NCBI GenBank assembly: GCA_025642075.2
Contig: JAODUO010001620.1
Span: 27,501-91,500 of the forward strand
Length of the DNA: 64,000 nt
Source: Ridgeia piscesae
Taxonomy: Eukaryota > Annelida > Polychaeta > Sabellida > Siboglinidae
Direction: 5' to 3'
Positions 37,885 through 49,603 of the stretch are shown in pieces; positions within the stretch are counted from its first letter, which is position 1; each line of letters starts with the position of its first letter. A program made the position numbers and the translations under genes. The notes beneath the pieces were generated by a model. The model ran no database searches and was not told the DNA's origin. It saw nothing but the letters and a program-made list of their open reading frames with translations.

Positions 37885-37925
37885 GCGCTTCGTAAATCGC
37901 TATAATATAGCGATTTACGAAGCGC
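37885..37925. repeat. 41-bp perfect palindrome
   Basis: GCGCTTCGTAAATCGCTATA, a single central A, then its exact reverse complement. The GC-rich ends stand out in very AT-rich DNA. Confidence 0.9.
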
Positions 37926-38262
37926 AGATATTATTAATCATATTATGTCTATGCCATGTGATAAATTCAATATTAAATCGGTTAGTTCATATAAGAAACC
38001 TATAACATCAAATATTTCTGACCGGATTTTCTTAGTATGATGTAACAGAAACCGTTTACATGCCAACCATGTTGTTTAGCAATCTTAGGGTGGTTGTTAT
38101 GTGAAATAATTTATTAAACTTGGATTTATTAGCAATTGATGGTACTTATGTTAATAATAATAATAATAATAATAAAATAAAGTGCTATTTGCCATTTTCA
38201 ACATGCAAGTACGTTTCATGTTAAAAGGAATGTGTTCTTGAGACATGTATGACAATAAATAA

Positions 38263-38268
<6 letters not shown>

Positions 38269-38323
<55 letters not shown>

Positions 38324-38410
38324 AATGTTTAAACCATTATATATATATACATATACATACACACACGTATGTATGTATGTATGTATGTATGTATGTATGT
38401 ATGTATGTAT
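38269..38410. repeat. (TA)n and (GTAT)n microsatellites
   Basis: A TA run to about 38320, then ATATATACATATACATAC and a GTAT tetranucleotide run to about 38410. Confidence 0.95.
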
Positions 38411-38749
38411 ATGTATATATAAAATGGTCTTTAAAATGAATTTTTTTTTTATCTAATAAATATATCGGATGTCATTTAAAATCATCAGTATCTATTTAAA
38501 AATAATCACGGTAAGCTAGTAAATAAATACATAAATAAATATATCTTTAAAATGATCAATTATATATTTAAAAATTTATATGTTACGCTAATAAATAAAT
38601 AAATAGCATAATATGTATAAGATGTCATTTAGAAAGATATGTAATTAAAATTGAATGCGTTCAAATTATATTAAACATTATTAAGATTTTACAATAAAAG
38701 AAACTTGGGTGTTCAGCGCACTATCGATATACTATTTGAGAACATGTAC

Positions 38750-39250
38750 ACCTACACTCCACACGCGTATGGTCTAAGTCTTGACCAGTGTACGTTTAGT
38801 GAATGAAAATTATGTATTTGTGAAACTTGGTATCAGAGGTGTCAAATGATGATATCAATATAGGTGTCATTTTGCCTGGTGGTGCACTCCAGACAAATCC
38901 GTGTCTGGTTCTTGGAGAAATTAAGGTGTCAGGTCAAAGATGGGATAGTGGTAAATTGAGGTAATAGAATTTCACGTATTTTGTACAGCATGTGTGTGAT
39001 TGAAGAATGAAAACACTGGCAGGCAATGAAGTAAACATTATAATGGTCGCATATGGGAATTCAAACGTTGTCTTAGACTTACGTCGCTTATTCGTTGAGG
39101 CGATGCGCGTTGTCGACGGTAGATTTTCACGATGGACGACGCTTCTTTTAGAAGACATGTATCGTCGACACCGGGGCATAATTGAAAGAAATATTAGACA
39201 AATATGCACCAGATCGCCACGTCCAGTTCTGTTGCGTGAATTGTAGAAGC
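38750..39250 (+). repeat. Dispersed repeat, copy 3, with a short open frame
   Basis: 38829-39060 parallels 3090-3390 (ATCAGAGGTGTCAAATGATG..., GAAGTAAACATTATAATGG). It runs into a 79-codon frame (39007-39246, ...RLFVEAMRVVDGRFSRWTTLLLED...) that I cannot assign. The frame starts inside the repeat, so it is more likely repeat-derived than host. Confidence 0.45.
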
Positions 39251-39970
39251 GTCGCCACCGCTAACAGTAACACGTCGTTAGCAGTCACGAAAACGCCATA
39301 TTTTTTAGACAACTGAAATACGAAATAAAATATTATTATATTATGATAACACTTATAATTTCCTGCATATCATAGTGATTATAATAATTAATGATTATTA
39401 TATTATTTATAAGTAATTAAAATATTTCGCGCATGGGAATGCAGTAAGTAAAGTTTATAAATATTCGCGCGCACAAATAAAGCTAACAATTATAGAGATT
39501 TTACGGTAACCGCCTACAATCTAAGTGGCCTACAATGTCGAGTTGCCGTCGAGATGGTCGCGTTCACTTTGTGAATTTTCTTCTTTAGAGGAATGCAAGT
39601 GATTTTTTGTGCCGTAGTGTATGTAGATGTCTGTCAGATATGTGAGGAGAAGTTTGGTGGCTGTTGGTGGTCGTTTTCGTGGTTAGGTCAGAAAGTAAAA
39701 GACAATATGCACAGTTCAAGTCGACTCCGCTACGTCATTCTGGAATTTATAAAATGGCGTAGTCTAAAGACTTTCGAAGGCTAACTGTTCTATTTTGTTC
39801 TGGTAAACTGCTGACGTTAAACATTTAATTGGTGTTGGAAGTTGTTACTTATTATTAACTCTATTAGGCCCATATCACCAAAGCGTTGACTTGTGTTTCC
39901 CTTTAGATATATATGGACACATCTAAAATAATAGTCAGTACATTGCCTGTAATTGGCGTATAATTTGCAG

Positions 39971-40072
39971 GTGGCTGCTCCGACAACACATCTTGTCAAA
40001 ACGGTGGCACTTGTAAAAGCGACGGAACCTGCACATGTGTAGGTGGATACAGTGGTGACAACTGTCAGATTA
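39971..40072 (+). CDS. EGF-like domain exon
   Basis: Bounded by TAATTTGCAG| and |GTGAGT, this 102-bp exon is phase 1 at both ends and encodes GCSDNTSCQNGGTCKSDGTC followed by TCVGGYSGDNCQI. The cysteine pattern C-x5-C-x5-C-x5-C-x-C-x8-C with G-G-x-C and the Y-x-G turn is a compact canonical EGF-like domain (three disulfides, extracellular). It fits between the signal-peptide exon and the 90-bp array exons without breaking frame. EGF followed by many small Cys-rich repeats occurs in MEGF/SREC-like and other adhesive or scavenger-type proteins; which, if any, applies here is not known. Confidence 0.85.
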
Positions 40073-40281
40073 GTGAGTATGTTATACCATTTTATAGTTT
40101 TTGCTATAATAATAATTAATGTATTTTATTTGCCATTGCTCCAGATCCAGATGCACAATTCTTCGTGATTTACAATATATAGTACATATTGGAAATACAT
40201 TGGAAATATTCAATTGTGATGTATTTCTAAAATATACATGCATGTCTTCTAATTCGTGTGTTTACCTATTAATTAATCATG

Positions 40282-40375
<94 letters not shown>
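40282..40375. repeat. (TCA)n microsatellite, 3' tail of the adjacent LINE
   Basis: On the minus strand it is a (TGA)n run immediately after the end of the LINE reading frame (...REPRDTMAAQ-like end). RTE-type LINEs typically finish in a short tandem repeat rather than poly(A). Confidence 0.85.
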
Positions 40376-41760
40376 TGTGCAGCCATAGTGTCCCGTGGCT
40401 GGGCGAAAGCCTCACCATGCTGTTTCCACACCTGCCTTTCTTGCGATATCCTCTGCCAGACGGTACCCAGGTTCACTTCCGTATTGCTCAATCAAGTCTG
40501 TGACCTTCGTCTTTTCCCTTACCCAGATGTTTGTTTTTCTTTCCCGGTATGTGATGTTTAACATACTGCTTTCCATTTTGTATGTGCGGCTGCTAGCTTG
40601 TTCTTTGCTTGGGTGGTGAGTGCCCACATTTCCGCGCCGTATGTTATTGCTGGAAGTATGCATGCGTTGTAGACTTGTTTCTTCAAGCATGTTCCAATGT
40701 TACCCTTGAAGATGTCGCGATGCTTGGCCAATGCTATCCACCCGGCCGTTATTCTTCTTTGAATCTCCTAGCTTGTCTTGTTTTTTGTTACTGGTGCTGT
40801 AACTCTGTCCAAGGTAGATGTAGGTTTCGATGTTCTCGACCTGAGTGTTGTTGACATACATTGGTGTTTCATTTTCCATCATCACCTTTGTCTTCGACGT
40901 GTTCATTTTCAGACCCTGATTTTTACTTTCATCATCTAATTCCTGTAGCATTTGTTGTAGCTCATGTGGTATATTAGCTTATATGAGTATGTCGTCGGCG
41001 AAGCGTATGTCACTAAGATATTCTCCGTTTACCTTCAAGCCTCTGGTTTCCCAAGTCAGTCGTCGGAATATGCTTTCGAGTGCTGCCGTGAACAGCTTGG
41101 GCGATATGGTATCTCACTGTCTTACTCCTCTCATGATGTTGAACTTGTTGCTTTCTTTGTGTATGTGGACTGTCATCGAGCTGTTGGCGTAGATTTCCTT
41201 CAGGAGTTCGATGTACACATCTTATATCCCCTGTTCTTGAAGCGAGGTCAGTAGTGCTTGAGTTTGCACTGAGTCGAAGGCCTTCTCGTAGTCTACGAAT
41301 GCGATGCAGAGTGGATTTTTTTTTCTGCACTTCTCCTTCAGTTGGTTTACGACATGAATGTGGTCTGTCGTTGAGTATTCGCTTCTGAATCCAGCTTGCT
41401 CTCGTGGCTGGTTTTCGTCGAGTGTCTTCTCTAGCCTTTTCCTTAGTACTTTATATATGTTTGATAATAGACAAAACTAGACATATCGGTCTGTAATTTG
41501 TTAGGTCTTTCTTAGTTCCCTTCTTGAAAATTATAATCATCTTAGCGTTCTTTCACGCTGTGTGTATTCCAAGATTTCTCGTCGTTTCGTCATCAGGGCT
41601 CGTGTTGGTGATGGTATCCTCGATTTCTGTGGCTACGTTCGTCTTCGAGTCCTTGTATGTATTCATCTCGTAGTAGAGTTCTGACGTTGTAGGTCGCTAT
41701 CTTTAGTCTACTTACCATATTTCGGCGGCTCTTTTTGACCCAGAGATTCGTAGCTCCCCT
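40376..41760 (-). pseudogene. RTE-type LINE, internally deleted and frameshifted
   Basis: Read on the minus strand, from about 41700 there is the beginning of an apurinic-type endonuclease domain (IATYNVRTL). Most of the endonuclease is then missing. RT follows in shifting frames: EYSTTDHIHVVNQLKEK, AFVDYEKAFDSV, the catalytic FADD box near 41005, LKMNTSKTKVM, YIYLGQ, then the C-terminal region ending at 40376 in a (TGA)n tail. Several frame changes and in-frame stops make it dead. Motifs match RTE clade LINEs. The 5' side runs into a tRNA-like segment at 41930-42002. It is inserted in the intron after the EGF exon, opposite to the gene. Confidence 0.85.
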
Positions 41761-41929
41761 GTAAGTAGTCCTAGTTGACCAGAGCCGCCTCCTTGGTCAT
41801 GGACTTTTTCAGTGTCGCTGGGGGCCATAGCTTTGTATATAGTGCTTTGCATCAAATGCATGCTTGTAGTGTTGGCCTACCCTTCCATGATGGCCAGTGC
41901 GGGATGGTAGGGGCAGGCAATGCCGAACT

Positions 41930-42002
41930 TGCTGGCCCCGAGATTCGAAACCGGTCCCTCTAGCCGGGAGTCCGGCACTCTAACCACTCGGCCATCGCGC
42001 CC
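41930..42002 (-). repeat. tRNA-like head (pol III promoter) of the LINE/SINE copy
   Basis: The minus strand begins GGCGCGATGGCCGAGTGGTT, a tRNA Leu/Ser-type acceptor and D-arm with A box, continues through an anticodon-arm-like stem, and has GGTTTCGAATC (B box) in a T-arm. The acceptor 3' strand is not restored, so it is a tRNA-derived SINE-type head, not a tRNA gene. Sequence continues without obvious break through about 170 bases into the LINE endonuclease start. Confidence 0.75.
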
Positions 42003-42244
42003 TAATAGTAATCATGTATTTAATCATATATACATGCATGTATATGTATAGCTAGATTTAAGATAAACGTATCACTAGTCTACAAGTGTTGTAACAAAGA
42101 TTTGCTTCCAGAGGTAATATAGGAGAAATCTTTCACACGCACAAATAAGGTAACTCCATTATACATGTATAATGTTATTACATTCCAGTGGCGTAGCCAG
42201 GATTTTGCATTGGAGGAGGACACCCGACAATAACAACTTGTACA

Positions 42245-42251
42245 ATTATAT

Positions 42252-42320
<69 letters not shown>
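42245..42320. repeat. (TA)n microsatellite
   Basis: TA run with one ATAAT interruption. Confidence 0.95.
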
Positions 42321-42322
<2 letters not shown>

Positions 42323-42829
42323 CAACCTACTCGCTTAAAATGAATACCGACATGATAGACAACTAAATTCATAGACCAATGTAACTGGCAGTTCAGCGAA
42401 ACCATTTACAGGAGGCGTCAACATTAGAAAGTAACAGAGAAACGACACATTATTAAAGACACACGAACCAAAAACCCCTACACAACATCGGCCTGTACCC
42501 GGCCACCAGATTCCTCACGCTACTCTGTCAAACCTACTGACCTAGACCATGACAAATGCCAACATATGTTGTAACTTACTCTGATGCAACAATAATTAAA
42601 CATCCATACCTTAACATACATGATGTGGCTTTGGCGTTCAACCAGTAACTTCACAACATTTATGAAATTTATGATATGAAGTGGCATTTTCCCAGTGCAA
42701 AAGCCACTAGATTAATTGCTTTAGTTACAAAGAGGATTACAGTCATGGCAATGCATGGCACTAAAACAGGAGAAGTCTAGGTTTGTGAAAAACAACCAGG
42801 TAAAAATAGATGGTAAGACAGTTAAGAGA

Positions 42830-43110
42830 GCTAATAAAAGAAAATGGGTGGAATGAGAGTGAATGTTGGATTGAAGGAAAGTTCTATGAGGAAATTAATG
42901 AAGAGTACATGGGCTGGCAATGTAGAAAATGGGAGAGATTAAAAACTGGCAGATGCACATAAAGTGGAGGGGAAACGGAGGTGAGGAAGACCGAAATTGC
43001 GATGGTGACCTAGAAAGAGTGCGAGAAGAATGGAAAAGATAACCGATAGAAGGAATTGGAGACTGCTGACAGAGAAGAAGTGAGAGGGAGAATAAAGAAA
43101 ATGGAAAAGG
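42830..43110 (+). pseudogene. LINE ORF2 C-terminal remnant
   Basis: In broken + frames: WAGNVEKMG, then VEGKRR-GRPKLRW, then DRRNWRLLTEKK. The WAGHV...GKRRRGRPKxRW...DRxxWR order is the familiar C-terminal tail of many animal LINE reverse transcriptases. Stops and frame changes show decay. It is a separate insertion from the minus-strand RTE copy. Confidence 0.65.
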
Positions 43111-43689
43111 AATTCATGGATTTATTTCTTGAATATGAATGGAATTCATATTCTTGAATATGAATGGAATTCATATTGAAGAACAAAAATGCAATTTAGC
43201 TCTAGCTTAGTAACCGGGCACCTATTATTTTGAATCCTTAATAACCATTTAGCCATCATGCACTTTAAGATTAATGACATTTTCAATGCTCTGTCAACTC
43301 TTATGTTGCAGCCAGCGACAGAAGTGGAAAATTCTTAATTTAATCCTATTTGAATGGTGAAATTTGTTTTTGCGAAAGGGTAGGACTGGGAAAGAAAATC
43401 TAACACAGGCATCCTAAGACTCACTATACTTTGTCTGACTCTATGAATCAGGCAGCCAGTTATTGATCCTTCATTCCCCACCATGCTAATTTTACCGGGA
43501 TTGGAGGGGCATGCCCCCCTGGTCCCGCCAATAATAGATTAAAAATAAACTTGTCGCATGTCGCATCTACGAATGTCACATCTAAGTTAATTTATTAAAT
43601 ATTACTGTATGAAATACCAGGGTTTATTTCTTTCACTGGTACTTGACACGCTTAACTAATTTTATCCGGGATACGATTTTAGTTGTCTA

Positions 43690-43870
43690 TATACATGTCA
43701 TGGACCGACATGACGCTATTAAAATATGTATTTTGTGAATTTATTTGGTTCAGTAATCGGTGACTCCACCTGGTGGTTAATGGTTAGTGTTGATTAGCAG
43801 TGACAATAGACGTCACTGCAGTTTGATCGGCAGGAAGATAGCGGGATTTGGGGGAGATCGAGAAGCAATG
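43690..43870 (+). repeat. Dispersed repeat shared with 31668-31830
   Basis: GGTGACTCCACCTGGTGG ... CACTGCAGTTTGATCGGC ... AGCGGGATTTGGGGGAGA, inverted relative to the copy at 31.7 kb. Confidence 0.75.
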
Positions 43871-43939
43871 ATCCAAACCACGACTCTGTGTTTTCTAGTG
43901 GAAAATGAGAAGTTGTTTCAGTGAGTCGAATGGGTTAGA

Positions 43940-44188
43940 TTGAAATTCTTTTGGGTATTTGCTGAACGAAGCGGGTACCCCGAAGCTAAAGTGAAATCAA
44001 AGATGTAGTCGAGTTGCAAAGACGGTTAAACGAAATCCGCGACCGCGATGTTTTTTGTGTGCACAGTTTCGCGTACCGCTGCAGCGCGGGCCGTTTACTC
44101 AGCACCTGGGTAGTGCTTTATTTCAACCGGAATTTCCGCGGTCTTTTAACGGTCAAGGTCGTCATTCGCTGCGAGGATTGTTTTGCGG
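43940..44188 (+). other. Exon-like GC-rich segment with splice donor
   Basis: A + frame across 44014-44188 reads RLNEIRDRDVFCVHSFAYRC, then LLSTWVVLYFNRNFRG, then VKVVIRCEDCFAG and meets TTTTGCGG|GTGAGTTG (GT at 44189-44190). The segment before it (43945-44025, GGGTATTTGCTGAACGAAGC...) is repeated at 48367-48447 in the tandem array, so at least part is repetitive. No domain recognised. Confidence 0.35.
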
Positions 44189-45263
44189 GTGAGTTGAACT
44201 TTCTGTACGTCTTTTTGTTTTAGAAATTACCCCAATATTAAGCGACATTTCATCGATTTAATGACGTAGTCATAGTTGTGTTTCAATTGCAAGTTTTGTA
44301 GTCGTTAAGATCCGATTAACTAATGATTGTGTTTCTAGGTAAATCTACAGTCTGTAATTGATGTGTTTGAAAATTTCGTTGCCGTACCAGCTCGTGCAAT
44401 GTGGCTTTTGCGCGGTTCAAAAATGTGATGTTTGACTTTGAGGGATCTCGGATATGTGACCAAATGCGCGTCATCGGAGCAGAGGCGCGTAGTGACATCG
44501 TGGATGTTGAATATTAGTAAATATTACACACATTTATATAGAGCGCAGTTAGGTAGTAATTTGAATTAATTTAGGATTGGCATCGTTTTCACTTTTGTAG
44601 AATAACACTTTATAAAACTAAGAACTTCTAAAAATAAATTATAGCCATGTCATAGCCGTAGGCATAGGATGTTGGAAATAGGCCTAATTAGCCATTGGCT
44701 GCTATGTATTGTCAATATTGACTGCTGTTTGCTTTATTTAATATTTATTTGTTTGTTATTTATATTGTTACAGGTCCACTGTGTTAATACGGTGATTGTT
44801 CATGTTATTTCTTCTACTACTCTTCTATTACTATTCCTAATTATAATTAATAATAATCCAACTACTTCTAGAAATGTTAAACATTACAAATAATTATTTG
44901 TAATGTTATTTATGTAAATGCTTGGCATGAATATACAATAATACTGATATAATGTGCTTGATGAATTATTGTAGTTATTGCATGCACTTTGAATTGTTTT
45001 ATTTCAGAAATCTCGCACCTGACAAATTACACACGTGTATAAATAACTACAAGCTTCGTTTGACTGAAGATGAAACAGCAACATATCTACGCTCTCTGAA
45101 GACACAGTGCCTGTGAACGTGACATGTACACTGCAGTTTTAATAAACAAGAACACAATATTATTTTATTGCCCGAACAAAACTGTACCTGTCAGTTAACT
45201 GTGAATATACAAAACCTATAAAGGCTTCAATATATCACATGCATCATCCGCTTACACTAATTT

Positions 45264-45434
45264 ATTACATAACTTGTCTCGCTGAATGTGACACATAATG
45301 CACATATCCACACTGAACATAGTGAGGCGGAGTAATGTGAGCAGCTTCTTCATCTTGCACTTTATCCCTGTGGAGGGTAACGCAGAAAGCAGTCTTGCAT
45401 TTGGCACAAGAGATGTTGGAGTCGGTGACGAAAC
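45264..45434 (-). other. Exon-like minus-strand frame with CxxC
   Basis: After a TGTTCAG acceptor-like site the minus strand reads FVTDSNISCAKCKTAFCVTL, then HRDKVQDEEAAHITPPHYVQ and a stop near 45264. The C-x2-C-x4-C arrangement resembles the small zinc-ribbon tails of some DNA-transposon proteins (piggyBac group among others), but the match is too short to assign. Confidence 0.35.
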
Positions 45435-46751
45435 ACTGAACAGTTTATAAACACTACTTCATCAATTTCATGTTGAAATGCAGAATATTATGAAACAATA
45501 ACATTTTATTACTGGTCACTACTGAGCCAACTTGTCCAAACTGTAACCTCACGATCATCCATAAACAAGTGAAGTATGACGGCTGTGCTTCATTGTCATG
45601 CATTGATCTGTTGAGTTTGCTATTTAGTTAATATTTATTGATGGTTGATCATAATGTTTCATGTGGTTCTAAGCATTGCATAAATTATATTTACTTCATA
45701 ATTATTTACTGCAGGCTTTCAACAAAACGTAACCATTAGTCGAGTTAGCATGCTAACATTAACCAATATTAACTTATTAATTAAGTTAGTGTTAATATGA
45801 AATTACTGGGTAATGTGTATTTACTACTGTAATTAAAGTGAGAATAATTATGGATATTACAGCCTTTTATTCATGTGTAAGTCTATACGAAGCACGGTTA
45901 CTAATCATATATTGATTTTTTTATTAGTTCATTATTAATATTACATAACTGTTTAATGTATATATCTTACCATAAGTAAGGTGGTTCTACAAATGTCATG
46001 TATATATAATATTATAAACAAATTCATGGACATTGGCATTTTACAAACAACTTTCTGTCTGTCTAGGTTGCCTGGTAATTATCGCCTATTATTATCACCT
46101 AACCAATTAATTTATTATTACATGACTAGTTTATATATATTTATTCTCATAGTCAATGTGGTTATGCACACTGCATAATATGTATAAATATCTTCATATT
46201 TATGGCCTCTGCTGGTCTTAATTATAATGTTTTGGTATGTTAACTTGGTGCACTACTTAGCTAATTAACTGAATTAATTAGCATGAAAAACATCAATATT
46301 GAAATATTACTCTATTCAATGTATTTCAAATTACTTCAAACAGTATTTTAATAGTTACATAAATAATAAAGTCATGCCATTTTAAAGTAACGTTTATTCA
46401 AATATTTATCAACAGAAAACACAAAAATGAGCTCATTTTACCATTATAAGAGATACACACATTTTGCGCCATTTTCCCGTAACTAACTTGGGATCTAATA
46501 AAGATATCGCAATAAAACATCCTATTTTCGCCCACCTCGCCCCACGCCGTATGTTTGTCGCCCACAAATATAATATTATTTTCAAAAACGGTCACTACTT
46601 CATAAATAAAGTGATGTTGAAATGTTGACCAAAGATCTTACTTTAGAGAACTTCTTTCTGAGTTACCAGAAAGAAGCCCAAAAATGATACATTGTTGACA
46701 GAAAATATTCCAAAACTTTGCATAATTCCGCTTGATGTTTGTTTTTATTAG
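45435..46751. other. Intronic sequence leading into the tandem array
   Basis: No gene seen. From about 46480 the sequence is a paralogue of the intron sequence found at 48625-48649 plus 57271 onward (CGCCCACCTCGCCCCACGCC ... TATGTTTGTCGCCCACAA). Confidence 0.6.
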
Positions 46752-46820
46752 AGATAAATGCATAAAATAAACTCAACGTGCTCTGTCAAATGTTGCTTCC
46801 TACATGTCGAAAAACTGCAG
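46752..46820 (+). other. 69-bp candidate cryptic exon, copy 1 (has in-frame stop)
   Basis: Flanked by TTTGTTTTTATTAG| and |GTGAAGAG. In phase 1 the fourth complete codon or so is TAA, so inclusion would truncate the protein. Confidence 0.4.
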
Positions 46821-47148
46821 GTGAAGAGTAATGTGACAAAATTCAATATACGTTTGAATTTACTGGGTATTTTTTGCCATATGACACATATATGTTATCA
46901 AACTACGAGTTTATTGATGTCGCTAGATAGTTTATTGTATCTACTTTCTAATAGTATATGACATTAACAAATGTATTGAGAAATAATAAAGTTGTCCATT
47001 TTAAATGAAGGCCTGTCATTTTTTGATGCTGTCAGATCGATTTTTTTAGAAATGATCAGGAACAGGCTGCAACTGGTCTGCACTAGCTTCAGGATCAAAT
47101 GGGTTAATATTAATTAGACAGTTAGACAAACATGTATTTATGTTTTAG

Positions 47149-47238
47149 CATGTTCAAGTGGATGTGCAACCTGTAGCTCTGATACTGTGTGCGCAACCTG
47201 CAAAGATGGCTTCTACAAAACAAGCGACACTTGCACTG
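47149..47238 (+). CDS. Array exon 1: 30-residue six-Cys module
   Basis: Between TATGTTTTAG| and |GTAAATCG, 90 bp, phase 1 at both ends. It encodes CSSGCATCSSDTVCATCKDG then FYKTSDTCT. Cysteines follow C-x3-C-x2-C-x5-C-x2-C-x10-C, resembling furin-like/growth-factor-receptor-type Cys-rich repeats and laminin/EGF relatives. This copy is the only one with Asp instead of Gly in the SSGTV stretch. The module would follow the EGF domain directly and be extracellular. Symmetric phase means modules can be added or skipped freely. Confidence 0.85.
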
Positions 47239-47680
47239 GTAAATCGTTACAACTGTCTGATAGCTAATTATATTACCAAGTAACAGTTGGAATAGTACCA
47301 CAAATAGTAACAAAACCACAACTATTGTAAACAGTTTTGTAACTTATGTTGTGATTTTACCCAATAAAATATGAGAATTGGATTATATCTGGGTTTTTTC
47401 TCGAAACAATATAGATGCTCTCTAAACTGTGTGTTAACCAGTTATTCCCTGAAGATTTGCTTCACGAGGAGAAATCTTTCACACGCACAAATACGGTATC
47501 TCCATGATATATGTATATGTAGTTAGAGTCGAAATAAACATCACTAACGAGTATCGCATCTAGGTTAATTTTATTTCGTGTTAGTATTAGAAATACCAGG
47601 GTTTATCTCTTTCACTGCTACTTGACATGTATATTAATATTATTTAGACAGATAGACAAGCACATGTATTTATGTTTTAG

Positions 47681-47770
47681 CATGTTCAAGTGGATGTGCA
47701 ACCTGTAGCTCTGGTACTGTGTGCGCAACCTGCAAAGATGGCTTCTACAAAACAAGCGACACTTGCACTG
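47681..47770 (+). CDS. Array exon 2: six-Cys module
   Basis: Same 90-bp phase 1-1 exon, sequence type CSSGCATCSSGTVC. It begins 532 bp after exon 1 start. The intron that follows (47771-57877) carries the env-bearing retroelement. Confidence 0.87.
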
Positions 47771-48645
47771 GTAAATCGTTATAACTGTCTGATTGTTAAT
47801 CTTATTACCAAGTAACAATTGGAATATTACCACACCTAGTAAAAAAAGTACTGTGACCAGTTTTGCTACTTATTTTGTGATTTTACCCAATAAAATTTGA
47901 GACTTGTATTAAATATGGTTTAGTTGGAAAAGATAGATGCTGTCTAATCTGTGTGTTTACCAGTTATTCCCTGTAGATTTGCTTCACGAGGTAGTATAGG
48001 AGAAATCTTTCACACGAACAAATGTGGTATCTCCATTATATATGTATATGTAGTTAGATTTGAAATAAACATAACACTACGAGTATCGCATCTAAGTTAA
48101 TTTTATTACGTGTTAGTATTAGAAATACCAGGGTTGATCTCTTTCATTGCTACTTGACATGTATATTAACCCCGATTATCTAAGATACGATTCTAGTCAT
48201 AATTACCCTTTTTATCCGGAATACGATTCTACTCGTAGTTTGCCCTTGGCAAGGCTTCCCCGCACTCTGGCGGTTTGGTATCACATTGGCTGGTTAACAC
48301 TGAATGACGTCAGTATATTGACATCACTAAGAAGCCCATAGTCTTGATTCAGTCATTGCCATTCTTTGGGTATTTGCTGAACGAAGCGGGTATCCCGAAG
48401 CTAAAGTGAAATCAAAGATATAGTCGTGTCGCAAAGACCGTTAAATGTTGACATATTTTCAAGTATAATTCAGCTAAAGATTTAATTTATGCTGGTGATA
48501 GCAAGATGTCAGACTAGCGGATAGACGATATCAGATGCACGGTCGTGGTATGTGATGCTTCATTTGTCCACGAAAACATGCTTTGAAAGCATCGAAGTGC
48601 GTCAGCCTAGAATGGTACCTATTTTCGCCCACCTCGCCCCACGCC

Positions 48646-48649
48646 ATAT
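48646..48649 (+). repeat. Target site duplication ATAT (left)
   Basis: ATAT precedes the 5' LTR and is repeated at 57271-57274 after the 3' LTR. The paralogous intron at 46541-46560 shows the empty site (CCACGCC-GTAT-GTTTGTCGCC), confirming the junctions. Confidence 0.8.
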
Positions 48650-49298
48650 TGTAAGAATCGCAAGGATATATTTTGAAGCAGAGATATGAAAGCACTATAG
48701 GAAGCAAGACACAATATGTCGTAGATAGCTGGACTAGTGGCTGCAGGTTATTAGTGACGATAATGGGTTGCTATTCTTGTTGGCCGTAGGCGGCACTGCT
48801 GGGAGGGTCAGTAGTGCTATTCTAGTTGGCCTTAGCCGCACTATACGAAGAAGCACAGCAGACTATTATTATCTCTCGGACCTACCGAGAGGGGAGTCCG
48901 AGCCTTGTCCGAAGCTTAGCCAGAGAGTTGCGCAGATAGCCTAACTAAATAATGAAATGCATGTCTAGTTAGTGACTGCCTCTTGGCAGATAGGATATAA
49001 GCCTAGGGAAGGAAGAGACGGGAGAGAGAAAAGAAGAGATGGAAGATGTTTGTACTGTGTATTGGGAGGAATAAAAACGTGTTTGCTACCAAGCCGAACT
49101 TGGACTTCTGCAGTTATTGAATCTTGAAGAGACACTACACTGCTTGTGTGTTGTGGTGAGTTGCGATGGTGGCCGATCCTGCAGTAGGTCGCTAGATGTA
49201 ACTACCTGACATGCGAGTAGTGTAAACCATCCGCAACCGATACCTCTAAGGTGGAGTATTGCATAACACTCATTAGGGGCTAGGTTGAGGACGTCATA
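48650..49298 (+). repeat. 5' LTR (649 bp)
   Basis: Starts TGTAAGAATCGCAAGGATAT and ends GAGGACGTCATA. Contains a likely promoter/R region with an AATAAA word near 49070. The termini are TG...TA rather than the usual TG...CA if the ATAT duplication is taken at face value. Confidence 0.92.
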
Positions 49299-49299
49299 G

Positions 49300-49317
49300 T
49301 GGCGAGCGCTATATAGG
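49300..49317 (+). other. Probable primer binding site
   Basis: TGGCGAGCGCTATATAGG starts one base after the 5' LTR. A TGG start is right for a tRNA 3' CCA. The matching tRNA was not identified. Confidence 0.55.
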
Positions 49318-49346
49318 AGCACGTTACGAAGTTCAGTTTACTCACA

Positions 49347-49598
49347 ATGGTAAAACCTGGCTCTTCGTATCCCGTTCCTCCATACACCATCATCACCATC
49401 GACTACCCTCTCCTTACCTTCGAGGAAGCGCGTGCCCTTCCTTTACCACCTACACCGCCCGAACCGATCCGCGACGACTCTCCTTCCACACATAACTACA
49501 CTCGTTTGCCGGCGGACGACCCCATCCTCTTGTCCGCGCTAGACAAAATCAGCAAGATGTCGGCGTTTCGCCCGGATGAAGTAAACGTCGACCGTTAA
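49347..49598 (+). CDS. Short leader open frame upstream of gag
   Basis: An 83-codon frame, Pro-rich (MVKPGSSYPVPPYTIITIDY..., LPLPPTPPEPIRDDSP), ending ten bases before a strong GGGG|GTAAGTA-type donor (GT at 49609). No domain is recognised. It could be a leader peptide, an N-terminal part of Gag in a related element, or the upstream coding exon for a spliced env message. Its frame differs from that of the 318-codon gag frame. Confidence 0.5.
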   Translation: MVKPGSSYPVPPYTIITIDYPLLTFEEARALPLPPTPPEPIRDDSPSTHNYTRLPADDPILLSALDKISKMSAFRPDEVNVDR

Positions 49599-49603
49599 GC
49601 GGG

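Noticed and set aside
40279..40503. Poly-Ser frame
   Set aside because: Translation of the (TCA)n tail of the LINE.
41930..42002. A genuine tRNA Leu/Ser gene
   Set aside because: The 3' acceptor strand does not pair and the sequence continues into LINE/SINE body, so it is a tRNA-derived head.
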